Shown here: positions 1-6,892 of the stretch, piece after piece
How positions within the stretch are numbered: the first letter of the stretch is position 1
How the letters are laid out: each line of letters begins with the position of its first letter
Source of the DNA: Elusimicrobiota bacterium
Lineage (GTDB): Bacteria > Elusimicrobiota > Elusimicrobia > UBA1565 > UBA9628
Direction: 5' to 3'
Length of the DNA stretch: 15,949 bases
Assembly (NCBI GenBank): GCA_016194625.1
Contig: JACQBB010000314.1
Span: 1-15,949 of the forward strand
Made by a program: the position numbers and the translations under genes
Notes under the pieces: generated by a model
The model's input: only the letters and a program-made list of their open reading frames with translations
What the model was told of the DNA's origin: nothing
Database searches by the model: none

Positions 1-313
1 AGGCGGCGGCGGCGCGCACGAAGGCGGCGGCCGGCGAGGCGTCGGCGGCCAGAGCGGCGAGCGCGGCGGGGCGGGCGGGCGCGGCCTCGAGCGCGGCGAG
101 CGCGGAGAGCGGGGCTCCGCTCAGTCCGGGGGCTCCGGACGCCGTCGGACCGGCGCCGGGGGCGGTCATCGGCGCGGCCAGGGCGCTCAGCGCGGCGCCC
201 GCGGCGGGCGCGGGGGCGGCGGGGGCCTCGGGGGCGGCGACGCGGACCTGGGCGGCGACGGGGGAGAGGGCGAGGAGGAGCGACGCGGCGGCGGCGAGCA
301 GGCTCTTGGTCAT
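1..313 (-). CDS. Exported Ala/Pro-rich protein, 5' part only
   Basis: An open frame starts with ATG at 313 and runs off the left edge of the window, giving 104 visible codons without a stop. The N-terminus reads MTKSLLAAAASLLLALSPVAAQ: a lysine, then a long hydrophobic core and an AxA-Q site, which is a convincing Sec signal peptide cleaved near residue 21. What follows is almost entirely Ala, Pro, Gly, Leu and Ser with no recognisable domain. The functional domain must lie beyond the edge, so no function can be given. The 5' side has no Shine-Dalgarno. A weak TGC-TTCAAT box 6 nt before the ATG resembles the leaderless promoters elsewhere in the window but is a poor match. The gene is divergent from the xylose transporter operon. 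The signal peptide makes it likely real, although high-GC sequence also opens spurious frames. Confidence 0.65.
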   Translation of the reverse strand, partial: MTKSLLAAAASLLLALSPVAAQVRVAAPEAPAAPAPAAGAALSALAAPMTAPGAGPTASGAPGLSGAPLSALAALEAAPARPAALAALAADASPAAAFVRAAAA

Positions 314-394
314 GTCGAGATTGAAGCAAGAGTCGGTTTTGGAAGCATGAGACCAACGGGGTCGCGCGGCGAGGATAAAGGTTCGGGGTTTTTT

Positions 395-437
395 GGGCCT
401 CGGCCCAGGCGGGCCTAGGCCCTTGGTCCGTGGGACC
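395..437. promoter_or_regulatory. Palindrome cluster upstream of the xylF promoter
   Basis: GGGCCTCGGCCC (395-406) and the perfect palindrome GGGCCTAGGCCC (411-422) are two copies of one 12-bp box, 16 bp apart. They are followed by an inverted repeat GGTCC-GTG-GGACC (425-437). A T6 run (389-394) lies just before them. The boxes end about 25 bp before the -10 hexamer, so a bound dimeric regulator would overlap the -35 zone. They look like operators for the sugar transporter operon; this is inference from position and symmetry. Confidence 0.45.
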
Positions 438-444
438 TCCGGTG

Positions 445-453
445 TGCTATCAT
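445..453 (+). promoter_or_regulatory. Extended -10 promoter of the xylFGH operon
   Basis: TGC-TATCAT matches an extended -10 element with one mismatch to TATAAT. The only -35 candidate is TTGGTC at 423-428 with a long 19-nt spacer. Transcription would start near 460, giving a leader of about 30 nt that holds the Shine-Dalgarno GGAGGA at 477-482. Confidence 0.5.
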
Positions 454-491
454 CGGCAGGCCGCCAACGCCCCCGTGGAGGACCCTTCGCG

Positions 492-1574
492 ATGAACCTC
501 ACCGCCCGCAACCGGCTCGTCGTCGCCTCTCTCGCCGTCAGCGTCGCTCTCGGGCTCACTCTCGGCAAGGGACGCGGCGGGGGCGCTTCCGCGGCCAAGT
601 CCGGGCGGCCGCTGATCGGCCTGTCGCTGGACACTTTGAAGGAAGAGCGCTGGCAGCGCGACAAGGCCGTGTTCGAGGCGAAGGCGGCCGAGATGGGCGC
701 CGACCTGCTCGTCCAGGCGGCCAACTCCGACGACACGCGCCAGATGCAGGACGTGCAGGCGCTGATCTCGCGGCACGTGGGCGCGATCGTCATCGCCCCG
801 CACAACGGCGCGGCGATGGCGAAGGGCGTCGAGCTGGCCCACGAGGCGGGCATCCCGGTCATCTCCTACGACCGGCTCATCACCGGCGCGGACGTGGACC
901 TGTACGTGGCCTTCGACGCGGTCGCCATCGGCGAGGCGCAGGCGCAGGCCCTGCTCGCCAAGACGAAGGGCAAGGGGACGCTGCGCCTGGTGCGCATCCA
1001 GGGCGCGAAGACCGACCACAACTCGTTCCTCCTCAAGGAAGGCCAGGACAAGGTGCTGGCGCCGATGATCGAGAGCGGCATGGTGAAGGTCCTGCACGAG
1101 GACTGGGCGCAGGACTGGAAGCCCGAGAACGCCAAGAAGATCATGAACGCCGCGCTGACCAAGCATGGGCATGAGATCGACGCGGTGCTGTGCGCCAACG
1201 ACGGCACCGCCGGCGGCGCGATCCAGGCGCTCAGCGAGGAGGGCCTGGCCGGCAAGGTCGTCGTCATCGGCCAGGACGCCGAGCTGGCCGCCTGCCAGCG
1301 CGTCGCCGCGGGCACGCAGGCCGCGACCATCTACAAGCCGACGGTGATGGAAGTGACCGCCGCGCTCGACGCCGCGATCCGGATGATCAAGGGCCGGCCG
1401 GTGATCGTCCGCGCCGAGGTGGACAACGAGAAGGTCAAGGTCCCGTCGATCCTGAAGGACACCGTCGCCGTCACGCGCGAGAACCTGATGGACACCGTCG
1501 TCAAGGACGGCTACCACCCGTACGACGAGGTCTATAAAGGAGTGCCGGACGCGCAGAGGCCGAAGCGGCGATGA
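492..1574 (+). CDS. xylF: D-xylose ABC transporter substrate-binding protein XylF
   Basis: Periplasmic sugar-binding protein of 360 residues that delivers a pentose, most likely D-xylose, to the XylGH membrane complex. Residues 10-24 form a hydrophobic signal segment; there is no lipobox cysteine. The mature part follows E. coli XylF closely: EERWQRDK (51-58), YDRLI (126-130), DWKPENAKKIM (208-218), NDGTAGGAI (236-244), GQDAEL (260-265) and a TVVKDGYH end. The ATG at 492 is chosen because GGAGGA sits 9 nt upstream and a signal peptide follows at once; the frame also runs 33 codons upstream but through the promoter and palindromes. The TGA overlaps the xylG ATG (ATGA), so translation is coupled. 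Substrate assignment rests on family resemblance; related binding proteins take ribose or galactose but lack this motif set. Confidence 0.92.
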   Translation: MNLTARNRLVVASLAVSVALGLTLGKGRGGGASAAKSGRPLIGLSLDTLKEERWQRDKAVFEAKAAEMGADLLVQAANSDDTRQMQDVQALISRHVGAIVIAPHNGAAMAKGVELAHEAGIPVISYDRLITGADVDLYVAFDAVAIGEAQAQALLAKTKGKGTLRLVRIQGAKTDHNSFLLKEGQDKVLAPMIESGMVKVLHEDWAQDWKPENAKKIMNAALTKHGHEIDAVLCANDGTAGGAIQALSEEGLAGKVVVIGQDAELAACQRVAAGTQAATIYKPTVMEVTAALDAAIRMIKGRPVIVRAEVDNEKVKVPSILKDTVAVTRENLMDTVVKDGYHPYDEVYKGVPDAQRPKRR

Positions 1575-3094
1575 CCGCCCCGCTGCTCGAGGCGCGCGGC
1601 GTCGTCAAGCGCTTCCCCGGCGTCGTCGCGCTCAAGGGCGTCTCCTTCGACGTCCGCCCCGGCGAGGTCCACGCGCTGTGCGGCGAGAACGGCGCCGGCA
1701 AGTCCACGCTGATCAAGCTGCTGTCCGGCGTCCACCCGCACGGCTCCTACGAAGGCGCGCTGTTCGTGGACGGCGCGCCGGCGGCTTTCCGGGGCGTCGG
1801 CGACGCGCAGAAGGCGGGAGTGGCCGCCATCGCGCAGGAGCTGGCGCTGGTGCCGGCGCTCAGCGTCGCCGAGAACGTGCGGCTCGGGGACTGGCCGGTG
1901 CGCGGCGGACTCGTGGATTGGGACGAGGCGAGGCGCGACGCGCGCGAGTGGCTGGGCAAGCTCGGGCTTGACGTCGACCCCGACCTCCCCGTGGAGCGCC
2001 TGGGCGCCGGCCAGCGCCAGCTCGTCGAGATCGCCAAGGCGCTGCGCAAGAAGGCGCGCGTGCTCATCTTGGACGAGCCGACCGCCGCTCTGGCCGAGGC
2101 CGAGGCCAAGCGCCTGATGGAGCTGGTCCGCCAGCTGAGGCGCGAGGGCATCGGCGTCGTCTACATCTCGCATCGCCTGGAGGAGGTGTTCGCGCTGGCC
2201 GACCGCGTCACCGTCCTGCGCGACGGCGCGACCGTCGGCACGCGCGCGGCCGCCGACGCGACGAAGGACGTCCTCATCCGCGACATGGTCGGCCGCGAGC
2301 TCGGCGACCTGTTCCCGCGCCGCGCCCCGCATCCCGGCCCCGTGCGCCTGGAGGCGCGGAGCCTGAGCGTGCAGGGCGACGGACGCGGCGCCGCGCGCCT
2401 GGACGCCGTCTCGTTCCAAGTGCGCGCCGGCGAGGTCCTGGGCATCGGCGGCCTGATGGGCGCCGGACGCACGGAGCTCGTCATGCACCTGTTCGGCGCC
2501 TGGGGCAAGCGCGTCGGCGGCGAACTGCTCCTCGACGGCGCGCCGCTGAAGGCGCGCACGACCTGGGACGCGCTCGCCTCCGGCCTGGCGCTGGTCACCG
2601 AGGACCGCCGCCGCCACGGGCTCATCATCGACCAGTCGGTCGGCTTCAACCTCTCGCTGTCCACGCTCAAGTCGCTGACCAAGGGCGGCCTGCTCGACGC
2701 GCATTCCGAGTCCGCGCTCAACGAGCAGGACCGCGCCGACCTGCGCATCAAGACGCCCAGCCTGGACGCGCGCGTCGGGGGGCTGTCGGGCGGCAACCAG
2801 CAGAAGGTTCTGGTCGGGCGCGCTCGGCGCTCGGCGCCGAAGGTGCTCCTGCTCGACGAGCCGACGCGCGGAGTGGACGTGGGCGCGAAGGTGGAGATCT
2901 ACGAGCTGATCAACCGGCTCACTCAGAACGGCCTGGCCGTGGTGCTGGTCTCGAGCGAGCTGCCGGAGCTGATCGGCATGTCGGACCGCATCGTGATGAT
3001 GCGAGCGGGCCGCGTCATGGGAGAATTCTCCCGCGCCGAGGCCACCCCCGAGCGGCTGATCGCGGCCGCCTTGGGCCACACGGAGGCGGCATGA
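1571..3094 (+). CDS. xylG: Xylose ABC transporter ATPase XylG (double NBD)
   Basis: Cytoplasmic ATPase of 507 residues with two fused nucleotide-binding domains, as usual for carbohydrate-uptake (CUT2) transporters. NBD1 has Walker A GENGAGKST (38-46), a signature-like LGAGQRQ (144-150), Walker B VLILDEP (164-170) and SHRLEE (200-205). NBD2 has the degenerate Walker A GLMGAGRTE (294-302) typical of this family, a full signature LSGGNQQ (405-411) and Walker B VLLLDEPTRGVDVGAK from 425. NBD2 is therefore expected to be the catalytically weaker site, with hydrolysis mainly at the composite site using NBD1 Walker A. The length matches E. coli XylG (513). It overlaps xylF and xylH by 4 bp each, so the three subunits are translationally coupled. 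Confidence 0.93.
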   Translation: MTAPLLEARGVVKRFPGVVALKGVSFDVRPGEVHALCGENGAGKSTLIKLLSGVHPHGSYEGALFVDGAPAAFRGVGDAQKAGVAAIAQELALVPALSVAENVRLGDWPVRGGLVDWDEARRDAREWLGKLGLDVDPDLPVERLGAGQRQLVEIAKALRKKARVLILDEPTAALAEAEAKRLMELVRQLRREGIGVVYISHRLEEVFALADRVTVLRDGATVGTRAAADATKDVLIRDMVGRELGDLFPRRAPHPGPVRLEARSLSVQGDGRGAARLDAVSFQVRAGEVLGIGGLMGAGRTELVMHLFGAWGKRVGGELLLDGAPLKARTTWDALASGLALVTEDRRRHGLIIDQSVGFNLSLSTLKSLTKGGLLDAHSESALNEQDRADLRIKTPSLDARVGGLSGGNQQKVLVGRARRSAPKVLLLDEPTRGVDVGAKVEIYELINRLTQNGLAVVLVSSELPELIGMSDRIVMMRAGRVMGEFSRAEATPERLIAAALGHTEAA

Positions 3095-4221
3095 GCGGCA
3101 CCGAGTCGAAGACCCTCTCGCGCGACGCGTCGGCGGTCCTGGCGCTGGGCGCCATCGTCGCGACCTTCGCGTTCCTGTCCCCGGACTTCCTGGGCGCGCG
3201 CAACCTCTCGATGCTCGCCATCGAGCTGTCCACCACGGCCATCCTCGCCCTCGGCATGTTCTGCGTGATCCTGCCCGGCCACATCGACCTGTCGGCGGGG
3301 TCCGGCGTCGGCCTGATCGGCGGCGTCGCCGCCGTGCTCATCACGAAGGCCGGCTGGCCGGCGCCGCTGGCGATGCTGGCCGCCGCCGCGCTGGCGCTGG
3401 TGGTCTGGAACCTGATGGGGCGGATGATCGTCGCCGAGAAGATGCCCGCCTTCATCATCACGCTGGGCGGCCTGCTCGTGTTCAAGGGCCTGTTCTGGCT
3501 GGTCATCCGCAACTCGACCGTGCCGGTCTCGCCCGCGGGCGACCCGAACCTGCTCGCGCGCCTGACGACGACCTACCTGCCGCCGGCTCTCGGCTGGGCG
3601 CTGGCGGCCGTCGCCGCGGCCGCCCTGCTCGGCGGCTGGTGGCGGCGCGCGGCCGGCGCGAAGGCGGGGGGAGCGCCGTACGACTCGGAGACCGGTTTCC
3701 TGAAGGCTTTCCTCGGCGCCCAGCTGTGCCTGCTGTTCGTGGCCGTCACCAACGGCTTCCGCGGCGTGCCCCTGCCGGCGGTCCTGCTGGCCGTCTCGGC
3801 CGCGGTCGTCGTCACGCTGACCGAGCACACCGCCTTCGGCCGCCGCCTGTACGCGATCGGCGGCAACGAGGAGGCGGCCCTGCTCGCCGGCATCGACGTG
3901 GACTCGACCGTCGTGCTCGCCTACGCGCTGATGGGCGCCACCGTCGCCGTCACCGGCTTCATGCAGACCGCCTACGCGGGCGCGTCCACCACCACCGTCG
4001 GCGACCTGATGGAGCTGGACGCCGTGGCCGCCTGCGTCATCGGCGGCACCAGCCTCAAGGGCGGGCGCGGCACCGCGCGCGGCGTCCTGTTCGGCGCGCT
4101 GATCATGGCCACGCTCCTCAACGGCATGACCTTGCTCGCCGTCTCGCCCGAGATCAAGTACGTGGCGCGCGGCCTGGTCCTGTCGCTGGCCGTGTGGCTG
4201 GACACGCGGCTGTCGCGATGA
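3091..4221 (+). CDS. xylH: Xylose ABC transporter permease XylH
   Basis: Inner-membrane permease of 376 residues, slightly shorter than E. coli XylH (393). It consists of many hydrophobic helices separated by short loops. It carries landmarks of the BPD_transp_2 (ribose/xylose/galactose) permeases: LPGHIDLSAG after the third hydrophobic segment, the cytoplasmic coupling loop GRRLYAIGGNEEAALLAGI (about residues 249-267), and DAVAACVIGGTSLKGGRGT near the C-terminus. The middle holds a charged loop (WWRRAAGAKAGG) typical of XylH, where the two halves join. The ATG overlaps the xylG stop and its own TGA overlaps the next start. No xylose isomerase, xylulokinase or XylR lies nearby, so metabolism is encoded elsewhere. 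Confidence 0.92.
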   Translation: MSGTESKTLSRDASAVLALGAIVATFAFLSPDFLGARNLSMLAIELSTTAILALGMFCVILPGHIDLSAGSGVGLIGGVAAVLITKAGWPAPLAMLAAAALALVVWNLMGRMIVAEKMPAFIITLGGLLVFKGLFWLVIRNSTVPVSPAGDPNLLARLTTTYLPPALGWALAAVAAAALLGGWWRRAAGAKAGGAPYDSETGFLKAFLGAQLCLLFVAVTNGFRGVPLPAVLLAVSAAVVVTLTEHTAFGRRLYAIGGNEEAALLAGIDVDSTVVLAYALMGATVAVTGFMQTAYAGASTTTVGDLMELDAVAACVIGGTSLKGGRGTARGVLFGALIMATLLNGMTLLAVSPEIKYVARGLVLSLAVWLDTRLSR

Positions 4222-4703
4222 CCGTCTCCATCGTCCTCGCCGTCACCGTGATCCTCGTGCTGACGGGCGTCGCCGGCTCCGTCCTGCCCGGCGTGCCGGG
4301 GCCCACGCTCATCTTCGCCGCCGCCGTCTTCGAGTGGTGGTTCCTGCCCGCCTTCGTCTCGCCGTGGACCCTCGTCCTGTTCGCGGTCCTGGCGGCCGTC
4401 TCCTTCGCCGCCGACTGGGCGTTCGCCGCGGTCGGCGCCAAGGCCTTCGGCGGCTCGCGCTGGGGCCTGGTCGGCGCGCCGGTCGGCGCGCTGTTCGGCC
4501 TCCCGTTCGGCGTCGCCGGCCTGCTGGTCGGCGCCTTGCTCGGCGCCGCGCTCGCCGAGGCCGTCTTCGCCGGCCGCAAGGCCCCCGACGCGCTGAAGGC
4601 CGGCCTGGGCGCCGGCCTGGGCGTCGTCGCCGCCACCGCCTCCCGCGTCGCGATCTGCGTCGCGATGGGGCTGTGGCTGCTCGCCAACTACCTCCTGGCC
4701 TGA
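4218..4703 (+). CDS. DUF456 family membrane protein
   Basis: A 161-residue integral membrane protein. The frame is open for 193 more codons upstream, but that part is a shadow of xylH; the ATG at 4218 forms an ATGA overlap with the xylH stop. The sequence shows the DUF456 layout: an N-terminal helix, then VLPGVPGPTLIF, two hydrophobic helices, ADWAF..VGAKAFGGSRWGLVGA, and a Gly-zipper-like GAPVGALFGLPFGVAGLLVGALLG. The C-terminal KAGLGAGLGV segment and final helix complete it. Biochemical function is unknown for the family. Being the fourth coupled gene of a xylose transporter operon is unusual; it may help the transporter or simply ride on its promoter. Its last 16 bp overlap the convergent XRE gene. 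Confidence 0.82.
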   Translation: MTVSIVLAVTVILVLTGVAGSVLPGVPGPTLIFAAAVFEWWFLPAFVSPWTLVLFAVLAAVSFAADWAFAAVGAKAFGGSRWGLVGAPVGALFGLPFGVAGLLVGALLGAALAEAVFAGRKAPDALKAGLGAGLGVVAATASRVAICVAMGLWLLANYLLA

Positions 4704-5023
4704 AGGCCGAGCCGCCTCTTCCAGTGCCGCTCCCGCCGCCCGGCGTCGCGCTCGGCCCGGAACGCGAGCCGCGGCTCGACGAAGCTCTCCGCCAGGGCCT
4801 CCAAAGGACGCTCGAATCGCGCCGCGAGCTCCAAACGCCCGCCCAACGACGCCACGAGGCGCCGTAAGGTCGGCAAACGCGGCTCCCGGCCGGCTTCCAA
4901 GCGCGCGATGAGCGCCCGGTCCGTGAAGGTCCTTTGCGCCAGTTCGCGTTGGGTCACCCTCAGCGCGCCTCGCAACGTTCGAACGAATCCCGCCGTGCTC
5001 TCCGCCCTCAGGGTCTCGGCCAT
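4688..5023 (-). CDS. XRE-type helix-turn-helix regulator
   Basis: A 111-residue cytoplasmic protein with an XRE/Cro-type HTH at about residues 13-65: TQRELAQRTF, then TDRALIARLEAG as recognition helix, then RLPTLRRLVASLGGRLEL. The C-terminal 40 residues are charged (FRAERDAGRRERHWKRR) with no recognised domain. I chose the ATG at 5023 because GGGAGAG lies directly upstream; a GTG at 5050 would add nine residues without an SD. The gene is monocistronic, convergent with the DUF456 gene and overlaps it by 16 bp. It lies about 100 nt downstream of a strong ECF-like promoter shared with the spoVG-like gene. A toxin-antitoxin partner is not visible next to it. Targets are unknown; palindromes in its own leader suggest autoregulation. 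Confidence 0.78.
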   Translation of the reverse strand: MAETLRAESTAGFVRTLRGALRVTQRELAQRTFTDRALIARLEAGREPRLPTLRRLVASLGGRLELAARFERPLEALAESFVEPRLAFRAERDAGRRERHWKRRLGLQARR

Positions 5024-5033
5024 ATCTCTCCCG

Positions 5034-5106
5034 CGTGTCGTTGCCGGCACGACGACTGGCTCCGGCGTCAGTCAGCGTGTCGTTATCGTCAGCGGGACCG
5101 CGGTCC
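5034..5106. repeat. Repeats and palindrome in the XRE gene leader
   Basis: The leader of the XRE gene contains the direct repeat CGTGTCGTT at 5034-5042 and 5076-5084, exactly 42 bp apart (four helical turns). It also has a hairpin-like GTCG-T-TGCC/GGCA-CGAC around 5037-5053 and a perfect 12-bp palindrome GGACCGCGGTCC at 5095-5106, just downstream of the predicted start site. These are candidate binding sites for the XRE protein or another regulator. Confidence 0.4.
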
Positions 5107-5120
5107 GCGCCGAACGCTCG

Positions 5121-5156
5121 CGGGAGATATACGACGAAGGGGGCCGAAAAGTTCCC
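5121..5156 (-). promoter_or_regulatory. ECF-like promoter upstream of the XRE regulator
   Basis: Reading the minus strand, GGAAC (5155-5151) is separated by exactly 17 nt from CGTATA (5133-5128). GGAAC is the classic ECF-sigma -35 core. The whole block from GGGAACTTTTCGGCCCCC to the CTCCCG after the -10 is nearly identical to the block before the spoVG-like gene at 14576-14610. Transcription would start near 5120, about 100 nt before the ATG. The GGG of the -35 also forms the 3' arm of the GH16 terminator hairpin. Confidence 0.65.
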
Positions 5157-5174
5157 TGACCGGGCCGGTCAGGG
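5154..5174 (-). terminator. Hairpin at the end of the GH16 gene
   Basis: CCCTGACCGG and CCGGTCAGGG form a perfect 10-bp inverted repeat around one central base. On the minus strand it is followed by AACTTTTC. The GH16 stop codon (5171-5169) lies inside the stem. The T-run is only four bases, so termination may be partial. The same bases begin the downstream ECF-like promoter, so the terminator and the promoter overlap. Confidence 0.55.
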
Positions 5175-6044
5175 CGCGCGGCGGTACACGCGGACGTAGT
5201 CCACGAGCATGCGCGCGGGGTCCGGCGTCTTCGGCGTGGGGTCCTTCGGCCAGGAGCCGCCGACCGCCAGGTTCATGATGAGGAAGAAAGGCTTGTCGAA
5301 CACCCACTTCGCGCCCTTGGGCAGGTCCTTCTTGGTCGCGACGAAGAACGGCGCGCGCCAGTCGTCCACGTAGAAGGCGACGCGGCCGGGGGACCACACC
5401 GCGCCGTAGGCGTGGAACTCGTCGTCGACGCGGCCTCCGCGTGGGAGCTTCAGGTCCTTGCCGACGCCGTGGACGCCGGAGTAGCCGGGGCCGTGGAGCG
5501 TGCTCTTGATGGTGTCCGCGCCCAGGCCGCCGGGCACGTCGCCCGGGACGTTCTCCATGACGTCGATCTCGCCGCAGTCGGGCCATTCGATCTTGGCTCG
5601 GTCGCCGCCCAGCGCCCAGAACGCGGGCCACAGGCCGGGGCCGTAGGGCAGGCGCATGCGCGCCTCGATGCGGCCGTACTGGAAGGTCTTCAGGCCGGCC
5701 GTCTTCAGGCGCGCCGAGGTCCATTTCCCCGCGGCGTCCTTCTGCGCCGCGATGACCAGGCGCCCGCGCCCGTCGGTCGCGGCGTTGGGGCGCTTCGGGT
5801 CGCACGGCGCCTTCGCGGAGCCGGGCGGGCAGTAGTACTCCAGTTCCTGGTTGCCGAAGCCGGAGTCGCCCTCGTCAGGGGTCCACTTCGCCGGGTCGGG
5901 GAGCGCGCCGGCCGGCCCGTCGAACTCGTCGCTCCAGGCCAGGCTCCAGCCGGCGGCGTCCGCCTTGGCGGGGGCCTGGGGCGCGGGGGTTTCGGCGGCG
6001 GACGCCGCGGCGGCGAGCAGCAGGACGGCGAGGGCGGCCTTCAT
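5169..6044 (-). CDS. Secreted GH16 beta-glucanase (laminarinase-like)
   Basis: A 291-residue glycoside hydrolase of family 16, which cleaves beta-1,3 or mixed beta-1,3/1,4-glucans with retention. A signal peptide (KAALAVLLLAAAASA-AE, cleaved near residue 16) sends it out of the cytoplasm. The catalytic motif GEIDVMEN is at 158-165, with nucleophile E159, D161 and acid/base E164. Other family landmarks are LAWSDEF (35-41), GNQELEYY (64-71), YGRIEARMRLPYGPGLWPAFW (123-143) and FFLIMNLAVGG near the C-terminus. The EIDVMEN form with the inserted methionine points to the laminarinase-like branch. There is no carbohydrate-binding module and no C-terminal anchor. Its ATG overlaps the stop of the diguanylate cyclase gene, making it third in a coupled operon. 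Confidence 0.92.
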   Translation of the reverse strand: MKAALAVLLLAAAASAAETPAPQAPAKADAAGWSLAWSDEFDGPAGALPDPAKWTPDEGDSGFGNQELEYYCPPGSAKAPCDPKRPNAATDGRGRLVIAAQKDAAGKWTSARLKTAGLKTFQYGRIEARMRLPYGPGLWPAFWALGGDRAKIEWPDCGEIDVMENVPGDVPGGLGADTIKSTLHGPGYSGVHGVGKDLKLPRGGRVDDEFHAYGAVWSPGRVAFYVDDWRAPFFVATKKDLPKGAKWVFDKPFFLIMNLAVGGSWPKDPTPKTPDPARMLVDYVRVYRRAP

Positions 6045-6892
6045 CGGGGGTCGTCCCTGCGCCGCGCGGGCGCGTCCGTCTCGCCGGAGTAGGCCCGCAC
6101 GCAGTTGCGGCCGTCGTGCTTGGCCTGGTACAGGTTCATGTCGGCGGCGTGGAGGAGGTCGCTGGGCTTCTTCTCCTGGTTCCCGTCGAAGGTGTTCAGC
6201 CCGATGCTGACGGTGGTCATGTAGCCGTTCTTGGCGATGCCGGCGCGCACGCGCTCGGCGACGTGCGCGGCCGTCGCCGCGTCGGCGCCGGGCATCACGA
6301 CGACGAACTCGTCGCCGCCGTAGCGGCCCAGGATGTCGTCGGAGCGCACGTGCGCGGAGATGGTCTCGGCGGTCTCCTTGATCACGCGGTCGCCGAACAG
6401 GTGGCCGTGGGAGTCGTTGACGCGCTTGAACTCGTCGATGTCCACCAGCATCACCGACAGCGGGACCTTCTCGGTCAGCGCGCGCTGGATCTCGATCTCC
6501 ATCATCTCGTAGAGGTAGCCGTAGGTGTAGGCGCCGGTCAGCGCGTCGGTGACCGACTTCAGGTGCAGCTCCTCGACGCGCTCGGCGAGCATGCGGTTGC
6601 TGAAGCGCTGGCGCTCGGAGCGCAGGCCGATCAGGTAGCCGAACAGGACGAACGCGGCGACGGTGCCGACGCCCATGTAGGCGTAGAACAGGAAGTTGTA
6701 GTCCAGCTCGGAGAGCGCCCAGGTCCGGCGCAGCAGCGGCTCGGCCAGCCAGTAGCGCAGGACGAACGCGCCGATCGGGGAGCCCAGGCCGATCACCGCG
6801 CCGACCGCGGGGTACAGGTAGTAGTGGGGCATCCTCCGGAAGAGCCGGCCCAGGTCCTCGCGGTCCGAGCGGCGACGGCGGCGCGAGCTCAT
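6041..6892 (-). CDS. Membrane-bound diguanylate cyclase (GGDEF)
   Basis: A 283-residue protein that makes cyclic di-GMP from two GTP. A basic N-terminus (SSRRRRRSDR) precedes two membrane helices at about 27-49 and 66-90, then a short linker helix and the GGDEF domain (about 113-270). It carries DALTGAYTYGYL, DIDEFKRVNDSHGHLFGD, an intact YGGDEF (GGDEF 192-196) and the product-inhibition I-site RSDD (183-186) five residues before it, so it is predicted active and feedback-inhibited. No EAL domain or recognised sensor domain is present. The frame extends upstream through sixA, but the ATG at 6892 overlaps the sixA stop by 4 bp and gives the natural N-terminus. It sits between sixA and the GH16 gene. 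Confidence 0.92.
   Translation of the reverse strand: MSSRRRRRSDREDLGRLFRRMPHYYLYPAVGAVIGLGSPIGAFVLRYWLAEPLLRRTWALSELDYNFLFYAYMGVGTVAAFVLFGYLIGLRSERQRFSNRMLAERVEELHLKSVTDALTGAYTYGYLYEMMEIEIQRALTEKVPLSVMLVDIDEFKRVNDSHGHLFGDRVIKETAETISAHVRSDDILGRYGGDEFVVVMPGADAATAAHVAERVRAGIAKNGYMTTVSIGLNTFDGNQEKKPSDLLHAADMNLYQAKHDGRNCVRAYSGETDAPARRRDDPR

Noticed and set aside
1532..3079. A 515-codon open frame antisense to xylG
   Set aside because: Its product is Arg/Gln/Asp/Leu-rich low-complexity sequence typical of reading a high-GC gene backwards, and the plus-strand ABC ATPase is certain.
492..4703. Complete xylose utilisation cluster
   Set aside because: Only transport genes are present; no isomerase, kinase or XylR-type regulator is encoded nearby.
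4688..5023. Toxin-antitoxin module with the XRE protein as antitoxin
   Set aside because: No adjacent small toxin gene such as HigB/RelE-like is present, and the neighbours are a DUF456 and a GH16 gene.
4908..5278. Small plus-strand frames over the XRE leader
   Set aside because: They are Arg-rich or promoter-derived and have no ribosome-binding site.
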